This document shows positions 1 through 10,325 of a stretch of DNA of 64,000 nucleotides, in pieces; position 1 is the first letter of the stretch; each line of letters begins with the position of its first letter. The DNA comes from Flectonema sp. DT1601 (lineage: Eukaryota > Euglenozoa > Diplonemea > Diplonemida > Diplonemidae). Under the pieces are notes generated by a model. The model was not told the origin of the DNA. It made no database searches and saw nothing but the letters and a program-made list of their open reading frames with translations. The stretch is taken from contig OZ025797.1 of NCBI GenBank assembly GCA_964019425.1, positions 620,001-684,000 of the forward strand, given 5' to 3'. A program made the position numbers and the translations under genes.

Positions 1-1102
1 AACCAGAGGGTAGTAACTTCTTATACTTTTCTTTTATGAATACTGCATTAAAGTCCATTTTCTTCACACAAGGGTGCAGCATCTTCAGACAAAACCAGTG
101 GCAATCAACCACACGATTCTTTTTTCTTTCTCTTTTAATTTTAAGAGCCTCGTTGAGTGCTACAATGATTGCTTGCATTTTATTATTTTCTTTCACTTCG
201 TGACTTGCAAATCTTCGGATCCAGTGAAACATTCGTGAAATTCTTGTGAAAGACCAGTCTTTAATAACTTCAACATTAAGTGCTTCAAGATTGCATAAAT
301 GCTGTAGTTGTTTCCTTAAGCCATAGAATAGGCGAAACTTTGGGTTCGGTCCGACATCAGTGATGATCACTCGACCATTATTTATTTTCGTCCAATTTGA
401 AGGGGGTTCGTTAGTATTCTTTTTCCGTCTTCTTCTTTTTATCTTTTCCGTCGGGACTTTCGTTCGTGTGGATGCTTTTTTGTTATTTTGTACTTTCTTC
501 TTTCCCAGTATATTATAATGCGGTTTGAAATGACTGATCCAAAACCTCTCGGCTGGGTCAGCCATATTACGGAATAGGAAACTGTTGTTTTTCAGGAAGT
601 CGGGTTCATTAATTACTTCCAGTGTCACTGGGAATAATGGATATTTTCTCTTACGTATGAATTTGTATAATGGTTGAGTACATTTCCCCTGTACTGAGCG
701 ATTGCTCCAGTGTTGTTTTTCTCGATCTCTCGCAGTTTTATAAGTTTGACCAACATAACGGATATGTCCTCTCTCACACAATAAACCATAAATTACACCT
801 TTACAATCTTGAGGCTGTGCTTCAAAAGAGAGTCCACGTTGTTGGCGTGCTGTCCTTAACTTCTTTGAATAGTTCTGTTCAAACTTTCGTCTTGCTTCTT
901 TTAATGAAACTTCGTACTGATCATCTCTACGTTGGTTCTTTTCTAAGATCTTCCGGTCTTTAAATGCAACAGTGTGAACAGAACTTTCATCTTTGGCTCT
1001 GCGAACTACTGATTTGGCAATTCCAAACGGTATATGGTCAAGAGCTAAAGATAATTGGGATTTGGGAGGTGAAGTATTTTGGGATAAATTATAATTTTGC
1101 AT
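1..1102 (-). CDS. GIY-YIG nuclease domain protein, 3' end outside window
   Basis: One frame stays open from an ATG at 1102-1100 to the left edge (367 codons, no stop), with an in-frame TAA shortly upstream of the ATG. Residues 102-106 read GVIYG and 116-118 read YVG, the two halves of the GIY-YIG signature. They are followed by R125/R127 and H131, then E185 in ERFWI (the usual metal-binding glutamate) and N197 in PHYN, so the nuclease core looks complete. An approximately 100-residue charged N-terminal region precedes it. After it come a Lys/Arg-rich linker (about 201-232) and a basic C-terminal part with Cys/His pairs that I do not recognise. GIY-YIG domains in eukaryotes occur in Penelope-like retroelements, homing-type nucleases and repair proteins. 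No reverse transcriptase precedes this one, so a simple Penelope assignment does not fit. Family confidence is high; role unknown. Confidence 0.8.
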   Translation of the reverse strand, partial: MQNYNLSQNTSPPKSQLSLALDHIPFGIAKSVVRRAKDESSVHTVAFKDRKILEKNQRRDDQYEVSLKEARRKFEQNYSKKLRTARQQRGLSFEAQPQDCKGVIYGLLCERGHIRYVGQTYKTARDREKQHWSNRSVQGKCTQPLYKFIRKRKYPLFPVTLEVINEPDFLKNNSFLFRNMADPAERFWISHFKPHYNILGKKKVQNNKKASTRTKVPTEKIKRRRRKKNTNEPPSNWTKINNGRVIITDVGPNPKFRLFYGLRKQLQHLCNLEALNVEVIKDWSFTRISRMFHWIRRFASHEVKENNKMQAIIVALNEALKIKRERKKNRVVDCHWFCLKMLHPCVKKMDFNAVFIKEKYKKLLPSG

Positions 1103-2441
1103 GAGTGTTATTAATAAAGGTAACTGTTAACTCTAAAATAGTTAACTATTTTTTTGGGAAGCTTGACCCTAAAACTGCTTTTTTAAGAAAATAAAAATAG
1201 TAAAAATTAAATAAAAATAATGAAAAGAGATTAAAGCTTTCTCAAGAAGGCTAAGGAAATGAAAGGGAAAAAGGTTGTCAGGGGATTATTGAAAGCAGGG
1301 GATGAAGGTCGGGTCAGGGCTACTTCCCAGCCACAAAACCTTCATCCTAAAACCCCTGCAGCACTTGATGACTGCTCCTCATCTAATATGGGATCTAACC
1401 TACTAGTCCGCAGACGACTACCCTACTGACGGTGTTCCTATTAGTCAGTCAATAGTGTCCATCTACGACAGCGGGTCATCAAATACACAAGATAATAGAA
1501 AGAGAAAGAAAAGAGAGAATTGACTAACCCTGTACTGAACAACCATCTCAGAACGGAAGACGGTTGTTGACAATAAATATTTATTGAACATTTTAAAAAA
1601 ATAAAAAAATAAAGAAGTAAACTTAAACTTAATCTTCGTTGAAGATCTCGAAATTAATTCGTACTCATATCTCTGAATAAGGTACATAATATTATGTGTC
1701 CCAAATTCCAATTAAAATTCATAGTAATTCATCATGGCGGTACATTTGTACTCCGAATCAGCCAAATTATTCAGTACCAATTGGTACTTAGGACTAAGTA
1801 TACAGCTTTGAATTGTATATACTCTTCTTAGCTGCAACTGCCTCTAAATAAACATTTAAAATCAACCAAATTATTATTGAAAAACACAGTAGAAACGATT
1901 ATAACTTTAAAACAAATTTCTTCCAAACAAACGAACGATAACCAACCGAAGATACGCCCTTAAAGAAACAGGTAACAAAAGCTACCGTTTAGTTCAAATC
2001 CTCACACTTTATGGAGGGATGAGGCGTATAATAAAATATGAAATACAAATCCATGCAATTCATTTATTTTGATTTGCGGGGGGTGAAACTTTGACAATGT
2101 AAAAACAGTAACAACTTTAGGTATTAAAGAAAACAAAATTAATATCAAGTACTTGACTGAAAAATATTTGTAGTTGTTAATCAAAGAAAATTACCTTTAG
2201 AAAAAAGAGAAAATAAAAAGAAAAAATATAAAGAGATAAGTATATTTTTTGTTGTCGAATCTGGTAATTCGGGGACCACGTACTAACAGGTTGAGCGTCC
2301 CATGCCCTGTAGTCCGTTACAACTTACACTTAACCGAAGTTAAAAGAAAAAAACAGTTCTTATTCTAACTAGTTCGTAGCACACTACTAGCGGCGCACTC
2401 TTTTGTTATAAAAACAAAAAGTATAACGTTTTGAGGATAAT
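1103..2441. other. AT-rich intergenic stretch
   Basis: Short open frames here begin with non-ATG codons or have low-complexity composition, and none resembles a protein I know. A/T homopolymer runs are common (for example 1190-1240, 1590-1620 and 2195-2235). I see no RNA gene and no repeat shared with the rest of the window. Confidence 0.5.
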
Positions 2442-2897
2442 CTAAAGTTCACTTACGAGAGCGAGGTACATTGAGCACTTCTTTTGATGTGAAGTTAGAT
2501 CTAATCTTGTCATGCCGCAACCATTGCAGCGTTGTCTTTTCTTCACATATTTATCTTTAGCAAGATTGTTTGTCGAGTTTAGACAAGGTTCATTATCTGT
2601 ACTGATTGATCTTAACCTTTTCTCTGAAATTGCTCTTTTACCTTGCTGTGAATTTTTAGTTATCTTATCCTGCTGTTGTTCATCAATCGATGATGTTAAT
2701 GTTTGAGTAGGAAGTATCGAAGTACCAGAGTCATCTGTATCTTCAGTATCATCATCGTAGTCATTTTCCTCAGACACATGGCTTTTACCTCTCCTAGTAA
2801 CTCTACCAGTTGGTTTAGATCTTAGATTAGGTATTTCGCTTGGGGGCCCGGGGGGTTGTATGTTCGATTTTGTAAAAATTACAACTGTGTTGTTTCA
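2442..2897 (-). CDS. Hypothetical protein exon, acidic with C-terminal C2HC-like zinc finger
   Basis: A frame is open on the minus strand from just after a TGA near 2898 to a stop at 2442. It has no good ATG, but a possible splice acceptor (AACACAG) lies at its upstream end, so it is probably a terminal exon. The translated part has a Pro-rich start (QPPGPPSEIP), a basic patch (TGRVTRRGKSH), an acidic Asp/Glu stretch, a Gln/Ser/Lys linker, and a cysteine motif CNGCGMTRLDLTSHQKKC spaced C-x2-C-x11-H-x4-C near the C-terminus. That spacing suggests a small zinc-binding knuckle. I do not recognise the family. It could also be the tail of a mobile-element protein. Confidence 0.4.
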
Positions 2898-3474
2898 AAA
2901 AACATAAAGATAATTTAACATTAATTTTAATGTTAAATGGTAATTTGATACTGCATTTTAAAGCTCAAAGGAACAACAATTTCTCCGACTTGACTGTCAG
3001 CGGCAGCGTAGTAAATGACTGCAAAGAAATAAATAATACCGCTGGAGGCCACGTGAACATAGTTGAGCGCCACTTGCCTAGTTACCGTGAGTACTTAATT
3101 AATACATTATATTGTCATTATATTGTCTTGAAAATTAACCATAGAAAAAGACGAACACCAGGAAGGGGGGCGGCTCTCTGTTAATAGCCGTATATACTGG
3201 TATTTGATGATACGAAAACTGTATTAAAAGTAGTTCAAGATGGCGAAACACGTTGTGGGTTAACTGTTCGAGTTTGTACGTAAAATACAAATGTATTGCA
3301 TCATAAACAACATAACGATAATTTAACATTAGTTCTGAGATACAGTGACTAAAGCTAATGTTAGTGCCCCCCAGGGGGGTAATTTGATACTGTATTTTCA
3401 AGCCCCCCACAGTGACTAAGGGTGATGCGCAACTTAGCATACTACAGTATCTATAGGTTTCGAGAGTATTTTCC
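2898..3474. other. Non-coding stretch with a short diverged direct repeat
   Basis: No convincing gene. A segment at about 2909-2960 (GATAATTTAACATTA, then GGTAATTTGATACTG) recurs in altered form at about 3319-3400, so about 60-80 bp has been duplicated and partly rearranged. G and C runs (CCCCCCAGGGGGG near 3367) form a short palindrome. Confidence 0.4.
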
Positions 3475-4042
3475 TTTATAAATAATGTATCTGCTGGTGG
3501 CTGCTGCTGTGTGATTAATGAAAGACCGACAGTAGACGATTTGGTTTCCTTCTTTTTTTATTTGTCTGTAAATTGACTCACTCGAAAAATACTTAGGGAA
3601 GTGATCTTTCTATTTAAATCAAATAAGGAAAGAGAACAGGAAGAACTTTTAATTCGTAACATCCGGTGAGTCGATCAAATCAATGCTCCAAATCCTTAAA
3701 CCATAAGGGGAACGCTATGATTATATTAAGAAAAAATAAAATCAAAAAAGAGAACCAAAGGACGGGGGGAAGAACTGATTTTTCATATGAAAAAGACGTT
3801 TCGTTCCCTCATCTCCAGTTGGATGTAAATCGTTTCGCAAACAAATTTCCGCCTTCAAAAAAACAGAAGTAAAAAAAAAAAAGAAAGGCCGTTAATTAAA
3901 CTGGCCCTCAGATTGTTGAGGAGGAGGAAACGAGAAACTGTTGATGATTCCCAAGAGGATACTCTTTATGAGAGTTTGGTACCAGTTGAGGGAAGTTGAG
4001 GGAAGTAATATTTTATTTCATTATGTTTTAAGTTCTTCTTAC
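3475..4042. other. 3' flank of channel gene A, shared with copy B (9775-10325)
   Basis: About 550 bp downstream of the channel stop codon is conserved between the two duplicated segments. It is AT-rich with A-runs and contains no convincing open frame. A minus-strand AATAAA-type polyadenylation signal (TATTTTATTT on the plus strand, about 4008-4017) lies about 25 nt beyond the stop codon. The equivalent signal in copy B sits only a few bases beyond its stop. Confidence 0.5.
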
Positions 4043-7000
4043 TTATGAGAACTTTGCCCATTTGCTGGTTTTTCTCCGCCACTCTTTGTGATGAGAGAGG
4101 ATTTCCTTCCACTGCAAAACAATCGAAGTGCGCGTAACGTTCGTTGGAACTAACACCAGAAAGTGTTCTATAAAATGAAATCGATTTGTCTCAACTTCTT
4201 CAGCTATGAAATCATGAACCGATTTCGGCTCTAAAAGTACTTCATCATTCTCATCAGGAACTAGTTCATCATTCTCATCAGGAACTGGTTCATCATTCTC
4301 ATCAGGAACTAGTCGATCACATAAATTATGAGAGAGCCGGTAAATGGCGAGGGCGGCTTCGAATATCTGCTGCATGTCCATACCGTCAAGCATCTGAAGT
4401 AGAACTCTGTACTTCTTCCAAAAGATCCTCGGATTTCTATTAGCTATTTTTCTTTGTTGTGAAGATCCCCCGAATGTTAACATATACATAACTCTCTGAC
4501 ACCAGAATTTAATATCTGTCCACCACGACTGGTTCTGAAGTCCACTAAAGAATCCAATCTTTGGCCAGGCAGCAGTGGTAGGGTCGTGTGCTATTCTTCT
4601 TAAGAATGTGACTTCATCAAACTGTTCCATACTAACCTCATCAAAAGTAGTACTCATGACACCAATGAGAAGATTAAATAACACGGCAATCAATACGACG
4701 TAGAACAACAAGAAGAAAAGAGTAGCGAACACTGGTCTTGCGGCGTACAGTCGCTGAAAGTCAAACTCACCCATTATCATAAAGAATAATCCTTGAAATG
4801 AGTGTTCGATGTCCTGTATTGTTGTTTGTTGTTGTTGTTGTTGTTTGTATCACTCCTAACAGTATAAAAGAAGACACACAAAAGATAATGATTAACATAC
4901 CCTGTAGGAGTTTACCAGACTTCCGAATACCACCCAGGCAGAGAAAATAAAACCAAACAACACAATAAGACAAATTATTAATAAGTTGAAGATAAGAGAT
5001 CCGGCACGACGAAGGGTTCTGATAATTAAATTCATATCTTTATCAGTTTGAAGAAAATAAAATGTTTTTAAAGACAAGAAGACCACAGTAATACCGTCAG
5101 TGCTTGCGGCTATCCAGGTGAGGTCAGAAATGGTTTCATACTCCTTCGGATAGACATCTGAGCAGAGGATGTGAGATGCTGAAATACCATAACTCAGATA
5201 CCAACCTTTAAACCCCCAAGTGATAACAATTAATACATTTATTATCAATTCTAAAACCAGCCAAATATCTGAAAACAGAGTTCTAATCACAGCTGCAATC
5301 AAACGAATACCTTTCGCCCTCGGAGGACATCCCCAATGAAATAGAGGAAATAACTTTCCGTGATTGTAGGCTGCTTCGTATTTCAGCAACTGATGTTGAG
5401 TCAGCCACTTTCCAACAATTCTCTTTATTGCTGCCCGGAGGAAGAAAACAAACAAAAGGATAAAGGCCATTAAACCGGGTGCCCCAATTGCGAAAGTTTC
5501 AGGGCTCATTTGAAAAAAAGAGAAAGTGTGAATACGTTTACTTGGAAGGAATGCTCCAGAACTAGAAACCTCAACCATGTATTGCATTCTTGTAATCTGT
5601 CTGGTGTTTTGATTATGAACAAAGAACTCAACCATCAGACCTCTAGTGGCAACGTCTACCCAATTCTGCTCTTTTAGAAATTCAAGTTCACTTAAAGCAT
5701 TACTCTGAGTCATACTAATAGGGAATAGCATTGAATATCCACCACATGAATATTGCATTCTATTCATCACACTGGATACGATTCCAATGTATGGAGCGAG
5801 ACCTTTACCCCCTGTCTCATCACAAGACTGGAAGACCCAAGGTCGAAGTTTTTTATAAAGCTTTTCAGCATCAACATTCCCAGCCTCTGCACTGATTCTC
5901 AAGTTCTCTAATTCTATTGTGAATGGAGCGCTAGAATGACTGAAATTGGCACCGTCGAATCCGCCACCAAACTTCTTGGGACCAAATAGGTCGATCAACT
6001 CTTCGGCAGATCTCTCGGCTTTTGATTTGAGGAAAGCCGCATCTTTTTCATAGGAATACTTATCATTCGAACTCCAAGATCCGTAACACTTTTCTAAATA
6101 ATAATTAGAACGATCAGTTGTGTCTTTTGACACTCCTTGAGAGATCCAACGACTCCAAGTATTGGTATTTGAAGTTAACCATCCGCAAGTATCTTCAATA
6201 ATTGAGGAGGCATCACTTTGAGTGAACTTCATATTTTTAATTAAATTATAAACATCAGGAAACCTTGTGTTGAAATCTGACTTGTACAAACTGTGGACCT
6301 CAACTGTCGAATACGCCGACGAGTCAGGCAAAGAAAGACGTGAAGCAGCGACACTTGACAACAGAACGTCCGTATCAAATGACCAAAATAAAAATGACTC
6401 ACCAGCTCTACTCCTCTTCAGCAACTGTTCAGAATACGTGACATGGGAAACTGCAGGTAAAACATCTTCAGGTACCCTTCCTTCATACATAGTACTGAGA
6501 CCGTTGTCACTTATAACTTTTTGAATATCATCCCACCCTCCGAAATCCAGGGAGTTATCTGGCGCATAGATTGCCACTTTTGGCGGTGTCGCACCGTCAT
6601 TTGAGAAATATTGATGAAGCTCGATACTTTCATTTAAACCAACAATCCCATCAACTACACAACGAGGACAAAGAGAAGCTCCACTCGCTGATATGTAGAT
6701 ACCCGGAGTAGGACTACCAACCTGACTGCTGTCAGCAGATATCTCAGAATTTAAAACACCTGAGGTGGTAGAGTTCCACAAAGAGAACACAACATCGAGA
6801 TTCCCAGAAAGTAATTCAGCTTCCGCAACACTACTGGTGATGGGGATGATGGTAGCGGAGACCGACATCTTTTCCTCCAAAAGATATTTAAAAACAGAAG
6901 ACGTCACACGAGAACCCGGAGTCACAGTGACCCCAACCTTCAAACTCCTCGGGAAGGTATCAGGTGACTTCTCTATGCATGTGTCTAATTCCCTGCTGTT

Positions 7001-8929
7001 GTCAACTGAACCACCAGAAAATACGTCCCACGTCTCCCAACTGGTGCTCTGTCTTACGTCACCAGTCGCGTAGCAAGCCTGAGGCAAATTATTCTCAAGC
7101 ATTTCCTTGTGTCCTTCACAATCCACATCAGGAGCACGATACTGTGTTAGCTTAACAGCTCCAATTACCTTATTAGCGTAGTGATGAGTTGTATAGACTC
7201 CGGGTTTGTGATCGTCATCAAATGCGAAGGGAAGCATTGTTTGACCAAACCAATCCCAATATTCATCGAGGTTTCGAATATCACTGAATGTCCACGCGAA
7301 GAATTGATCTGCTGCATCACCAACTTCCTCCAAACCAACAGCTTCATCAATACTAAGACCTAAGTAGAAAGCACCGCTAATGTTTGTACCAAGTTGCGTA
7401 GACATTGCGTACATAAGAAGAAAGATAATATAAAGGATAAAGTGACGCTGAAGTTTCATCTGTATCATTTTATTCTCCGTGTATTCGAGTAAGTATGATA
7501 ATCCATCAGTTTGAACAGATTGTCCTTTAATGCAATGAATAAAGAATCTCCTCTTAGGTATTAAACCTCTGAAGAAGTGGTTCATATTTCCCCAAATCGG
7601 GCAATCAATTTCAGCGACACCAGAAGCTTCAGCGTAGGCGACTTGAAATTCTTTCTCTGTGACACGTCTTCCAGCTAAACTTATAATATCATCATACAAG
7701 TCTTTAACAGTGTGTTGTACGTTAGCTTTGCTACGACGACCATACTTACCTCTCGCAGTGTATTGTTTAGAACCAACTTCTTCATAACTAGCGTCATCAG
7801 GTCGATATCCATCTAAGAAATATTGAAGTCTGTCAACGAACTCATCGTACACTTCTTCACTTACAATTGATTCACAGATCTCCTTTACGTCAGTTGCCAT
7901 TTCCAAGGCTTCATATTTTATTTCATCGTTAGTGTAGTTATTACCAAGTAGTAGCTTACCACACTCAAAGAGATGATCTTTTAGGATTGCGAAGGTTGTC
8001 TTATCACATCCGTAGTTGATGTGTTCGTTATTAGCGGCACCAGTTGATATAAAAAACACGAGTTTGCTCGCTTCAGATTTTGCAGCATTCTCATCGTCCT
8101 TGTTAGTGACGTCACTGATAGCAACTTTTTGATTTAGTCGCCAGACCTTCCCACCGATTTGTTGTTTTGCAAGTATTTGGGTATCGCTGGATGCGAGAAT
8201 GTGGATGAGACTTGAGAGTTGTTCATCAGAAATACGACAATTTAAAGTTCTGTCTTGACGGGTTGTTAGTTCTTTTTCCATCGTAACTTTTAAAAGTTTT
8301 AAAAGTTTCTTACGTTCTACTAACTGCCAAGGGTCTTCTTTCAAAGGTGTGAAGATCTCCACAATCTTCCCCTCCACTAACGGCAGTAGAAAGTCTTTCA
8401 ACTCTTCGGGTTCTAAAGTTTCACTGCCGTCAATGTTTAAAAGGTGGAAGATGTCGTCTCTGTACTCGCTGGTGATTTCTTTATAAAACTTTTTAAATTT
8501 TTGACCGTTAGTTGTCTGAAAATGATCTACTGGCTCGTTGTCCATCCACGGAGCTACAATAGACCAAAGTTTTCGCCAGTCGCAAAGGTTCAGACCGAAG
8601 GCACCAGCCCCATTAATTCGACTCTCGCGGTCAAGAGTCCTCAGTTTTGTTACAAAAACTGATTGATTGATTTTAATGAATGTCAACGCTTTTCGTAATG
8701 TGTGATGTTCGAGAGGATTTTTTATTGAATACTCTAGTGTTAGCTTGTGTAGCTTTCGAAGTCTTTTTTTTTCATCAATTGGTTCAAGAATCACAGGGTC
8801 CAAAGTTTTTTTTTCATAAATCCGACCCTCGTCATCAGGGTAGTTTGTTTCTTCAACATCACCTGTGAAGGACTCCTCCCCCTCTCTCGGTTCAGATGTG
8901 TAGCTCGAGTCTGAGTCACTGTCTGACAT
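4043..8929 (-). CDS. Polycystin (TRPP/PKD2-like) cation channel with EF-hand and solute-binding-protein-like insertion, copy A
   Basis: Two exons (8929-4901 and 4813-4043) join in phase 0 to give 1,599 aa. Visible parts: Ser/Asp-rich N-terminus; EF-hand loop at 165-176 (NIDGSETLEPEE); S1 at about 494-513; first half of the polycystin/TOP domain (515-640); an inserted block at 655-935; second half of TOP (about 1030-1140, with FLKEQNWVDVATRG strongly PKD2-like); S2 about 1147-1166; S3-S5 about 1220-1335; pore and filter MIMGEFDF (1355-1362), where PKD2 channels have LGD; S6 about 1371-1398. The pore is complete only after splicing. The inserted block reads like an OpuAC/ProX-type type 2 periplasmic-binding fold (LKVGVTVTPG start, GNLDVVFSLWNSTTSG). 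The expected role is a Ca2+-sensitive cation channel in the plasma or ciliary membrane. Compared with copy B the C-terminal tail of about 180 aa is lost, and a PDENDE motif is expanded to three copies. The ATG at 8929 is shared with copy B. Confidence 0.9.
4814..4900 (-). other. Intron in channel copy A
   Basis: An 87-bp GT-AG intron with donor AGG|GTATGT and acceptor AATACAG|GAC. Reading through the donor meets a stop after two codons (V-C-stop). Splicing restores the pore-helix sequence NSYR|DIEHSFQGLFF. The intron contains a GTT/AAC triplet run that makes it 12 bp longer than its counterpart in copy B. Confidence 0.88.
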
Positions 8930-9121
8930 TTTATTTTCCTTTTTCTGTTTTATAATTTAAGAAAACATTAATTCATAAAACTAATATAACCAAATGCAAG
9001 CAGCCAACCCGCCGTACAATTCGTCCAATAGAAACAAATAATTTTATTCACAAGAGGAATGGATGGGAAAGTGATGGTTGAGGAGGAACTCCACGAGAGA
9101 AGTATTCTATCCTCGGCATCA
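8930..9121 (-). promoter_or_regulatory. Conserved upstream region of channel copy A, probable promoter/5' UTR
   Basis: The approximately 190 bp before the ATG is almost identical to the region before copy B (15872-16066). The match ends abruptly beyond 9121, so the duplication carried the proximal upstream region but not what lies further out. I see no clear TATA box or known operator. The promoter call rests on position and on the shared block. Confidence 0.4.
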
Positions 9122-9774
9122 AGTCCGACACATTGCATACTGAGCAAACTAAAGAACATCGGGTTAACCCCGTAGAGCTACGAGACAACAGCAACGTAAG
9201 TAGACTCATCTTGTTAAAATATACGGCAAGAGTACTTTTGACTACAGGAAAACACCGAAGGGTTGAAAGTACTGTTTACTCCTATTTATTTTATATAATT
9301 CTGTTCTTGAGAATGTTATCATAATAACACTCAACTGATGGCACTCTTGAATAAGACAAAGAACTCTCATAACTACTAACTGTAAAGTAAACCACATTCT
9401 ATTTAGATGTGGTGACTAACCAGTTTTAAGAAGAGAACTTCAACATGGAAGGTACTCTCTGATATGAATCACGTGTTAAATCAGAAAGTAATGATGTCAG
9501 CTAAGGACGCAGTAGACTAAATGTTAAAGGACAGGAATAACGTAGAAAAGCTAAATAAGGAACGTGAAAACTCTATGTCGAAAAATTCGTAGAGGATTAT
9601 CCCAAAAAAAGAACTAACAAAAGAAAAATAAACGAACCAAAATAAAACACAAAAATAAAAACGAAAACTATCATCAGCTCAACCACCAGCGTCTTGATAT
9701 CCACCAATGAGGGGGAGAGTACGATGGGGGGCAGATATCGAAAAGGGGAGGGGGGATTGACAAAAAAATTTTGT
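9122..9774. other. Spacer between the two duplicated channel segments
   Basis: Unique, AT-rich sequence separating segment A from segment B. No gene, RNA or repeat is recognised. It includes a purine-rich stretch at about 9708-9770. Confidence 0.45.
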
Positions 9775-10325
9775 TTTATAAATAATGTATCTGCTGGTGG
9801 CTGCTGCTGTGTGATTAATGAAAGACCGACAGTAGACGATTTGGTTTCCTTCTTTTTTTATTTGTCTGTAAATTGACTCACTCGAAAAATACTTAGGGAA
9901 GTGATCTTTCTATTTAAATCAAATAAGGAAAGAGAACAGAAAGAACTTTTAATTCGTAACATCCGGTGAGTCGATCAAATCAATGCTCCAAATCCTTAAA
10001 CCATAAAGGGGAACGCTATGATTATATTAAGAAAAAATAAAATCAAAAAAAAAGAGAACCAAAGGACGGGGGGAAGAACTGATTTTTCAAAATGAAAAAG
10101 ACGTTTCGTTCCCTCATCTCCAGTTGGATGTAAATCGTTTCGCAAACAAATTTCCGCCGTTAAAAAAAGAGAAGTAAAAAAAAAAATGAAAGGCCGTTAA
10201 TTAAACTGGCCCTCAGATTGTTGAGGAGGAGGAAACGAGAAACTGTTGATGATTCCCAAGAGGATACTCTTTATGAGAGTTTGGTACGAGTTGAGGGAAG
10301 TTGAGGGAAGTTATATTTTATTTCA

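Noticed and set aside
670-963. 97-codon plus-strand frame
   Set aside because: Lies antisense to the GIY-YIG coding sequence, which has clear motifs on the other strand.
3666-3872. 68-codon plus-strand Lys-rich frame
   Set aside because: Lies in the A-rich 3' flank of the channel gene. The matching region in copy B has indels that break the frame.
4767-4973. 68-codon frame starting in the channel intron region (also 11554-11748)
   Set aside because: It is produced by reading the intron and flanking exon in a wrong frame. Splicing at GTATGT...ACAG gives the true pore sequence.
6267-7363. Several plus-strand frames inside channel copy A (and the equivalent ones in copy B)
   Set aside because: Antisense shadows of a long conserved coding region with no features of their own.
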